From NCBI GenBank assembly GCA_934232845.1, contig CAKQGD010000077.1:1-6000 (forward strand): a stretch of 6,000 nucleotides of DNA, in the 5' to 3' direction. Positions 4,934 to 6,000 of this stretch are shown piece after piece. Positions within the stretch are counted from its first letter, which is position 1, and the number at the start of each line of letters is the position of its first letter. The stretch is from an uncultured Oscillospiraceae bacterium. GTDB taxonomy: Bacteria; Bacillota; Clostridia; Oscillospirales; Ruminococcaceae. Both the position numbers and the translations under genes were made by a program. Below the pieces are notes generated by a model. That model was not told the origin of the DNA. It ran no database searches and saw nothing but the letters and a program-made list of their open reading frames with translations.

Positions 4934-5902
4934 ATGGCAATTCGAATCGGCATTGTCGGCTGGGGAAATCTGGGGCGAGGCGTACTGCGCGCTTTGCGGC
5001 AGGCAGAGGATATGGAGCCCGCCTTTGTTTTGACCCGGAGAGACCCCGCCGCCGTTGCACCGCCCGAAGAAACCGTTCCCTTCTTTCGCACCGAAGAGGC
5101 CGAACAGCTGCGAGAAAAGGCCGACGTGCTCGTTCTGTGCGGTTCAAGCGCCTACGACCTGCCCCGACAGACGCCGCGCTTTGCGCTCGACTGGTGTGTC
5201 GTGGACAGCTTTGACACACACCGCAGAATTCCCGCGCATTTTGAGGCGGTCGATCTTGCGGCCCGGCAGGGCGGTACCCTCGCCGTCATCAGCGCAGGAT
5301 GGGATCCCGGACTGTTTTCTCTGTGGCGCCTTCTGGCGAAGGCGGCCGTTCCGTGCGGCATGCAGAACACTTTTTGGGGAAAAGGCGTGAGTCAGGGCCA
5401 TTCCGAGGCAATCCGCCATATTCCCGGCGTGATAAAGGGCGTACAGTACACCATTCCCAAAGAGGATGCTCTTGCGGCCGCCCGGCGGGGAGAGGCCGCC
5501 GCATTCTCCGATGGCGAACGCATCCGCCGCGTCTGCTACATTGTGGTCGAGCCGGGCGCCGACCGCGACGCCATCTCACGCGAGATCGCCGCCATGCCGA
5601 ATTATTTTGAGCCATACGAGACGGCCGTCTTTTTCATCGGAGAAGCCCAGTTCGAGCGGGAGCATCATTCGTTCGCGCACGGCGGCAGCGTTTTTTCTTC
5701 CGATGCAGACGGAAACCGCATCGCCTGCAGCCTGCACACGCCCTCCAATCCCGATCTGACGGCCCATGTTCTGATCGCATGCGCTCGGGCGGCACACCGG
5801 CTGTCCGAGCAGGGAGAAACGGGCTGCCGCACGCTGTTCGACATTCCGCCTGCCCTGCTGCTCCCGCAGAGTCCCGGAGAGCTTTGCGCCGCAATGCTCT
5901 GA
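4934..5902 (+). CDS. ddh: meso-Diaminopimelate dehydrogenase
   Basis: NADP-dependent enzyme (EC 1.4.1.16) that interconverts tetrahydrodipicolinate, ammonia and NADPH with meso-diaminopimelate. This is the one-step route to meso-DAP for lysine and peptidoglycan. It is cytoplasmic and normally a homodimer. The 322 residues compare with 320 in Corynebacterium glutamicum Ddh, which it resembles throughout. The Rossmann motif GWGNLG spans 9-14. The substrate region includes D91, D94 and THRRIP (95-100), SAGWDPGLFS (120-129), TFWGKGVSQGHS (146-157), RHIPGV (161-166) and QYTIPKEDAL (171-180). The C-terminal part has HGG (249-251) and NPD (272-274), as in the C. glutamicum enzyme. The ATG at 4934 is preceded by GAGGAG. 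I see no convincing promoter for it in the 130-bp divergent region. A seven-T run follows the stop at 5924-5930, but without a clean hairpin. Confidence 0.96.
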   Translation: MAIRIGIVGWGNLGRGVLRALRQAEDMEPAFVLTRRDPAAVAPPEETVPFFRTEEAEQLREKADVLVLCGSSAYDLPRQTPRFALDWCVVDSFDTHRRIPAHFEAVDLAARQGGTLAVISAGWDPGLFSLWRLLAKAAVPCGMQNTFWGKGVSQGHSEAIRHIPGVIKGVQYTIPKEDALAAARRGEAAAFSDGERIRRVCYIVVEPGADRDAISREIAAMPNYFEPYETAVFFIGEAQFEREHHSFAHGGSVFSSDADGNRIACSLHTPSNPDLTAHVLIACARAAHRLSEQGETGCRTLFDIPPALLLPQSPGELCAAML

Positions 5903-5932
5903 AGCCGCCTCGCAGCAACCGTGTTTTTTTCC

Positions 5933-5961
5933 TTGGCAAGACGTGTGAAAACGATTATAAT
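5933..5961 (+). promoter_or_regulatory. Sigma-A promoter for a gene beyond the right edge
   Basis: TTGGCA (5933-5938) and a perfect TATAAT (5956-5961) with 17-bp spacing, 31 bp after the ddh stop. Transcription would start near 5968 and run out of the window. No start codon with a ribosome site is visible in the last 39 bases, so the product is unknown. Confidence 0.8.
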
Positions 5962-6000
5962 ATTTCTATCCGCTTTGTGAGTTTTTACCGCGTTCTTCCC

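Overview
The window looks like a chromosomal stretch from an anaerobic member of the Clostridia, most likely Oscillospiraceae-like. This is an inference from moderately high G+C with GC-rich third codon positions, consensus sigma-A promoters, strong AGGAGG ribosome sites, a DUF6472-type small cysteine protein, and a meso-diaminopimelate dehydrogenase. There is no integrase, transposase, CRISPR array or defence gene, so most of the window is core genome.

Left part (1-871): three tRNA genes. tRNA-Ser(GCU) and tRNA-Ser(UGA) lie on the minus strand behind one consensus promoter (543-571) and end at a symmetrical terminator (241-270). tRNA-Thr(GGU) lies on the plus strand with its own consensus promoter (705-733) and terminator (836-871). 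To the left of the Ser operon, its last 20 bases of tRNA, its terminator and further flank are repeated exactly (1-77 and 215-291). The two copies are separated by a 137-bp, hairpin-rich, non-coding segment. This is the most unusual DNA in the window.

Middle part (872-3267): a 57-residue DUF6472-like protein sits directly behind the tRNA-Thr terminator with no visible promoter of its own. A bidirectional terminator (1272-1304) separates it from prfC (peptide chain release factor 3), which reads leftward. Divergent from prfC is an unlisted 53-residue ribbon-helix-helix protein that starts at TTG behind a perfect Shine-Dalgarno sequence. Its stop codon abuts the stop codon of the next, convergent gene with no gap.

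Right part (3268-6000): a family 5 peptide-binding lipoprotein without its ABC transporter reads leftward. Divergent from it across 130 bp is ddh, encoding meso-DAP dehydrogenase of the lysine and peptidoglycan precursor pathway. A perfectly spaced promoter at 5933-5961 serves a gene beyond the right edge.

Functionally this is translation (tRNAs, RF3), a small putative DNA-binding regulator, peptide uptake or sensing, and cell-wall amino acid synthesis. I do not see a convincing new biological system. The best leads are the duplicated tRNA-Ser tail, the tRNA-Thr/DUF6472 read-through arrangement, the prfC leader hairpin, and the ribbon-helix-helix mini-gene.
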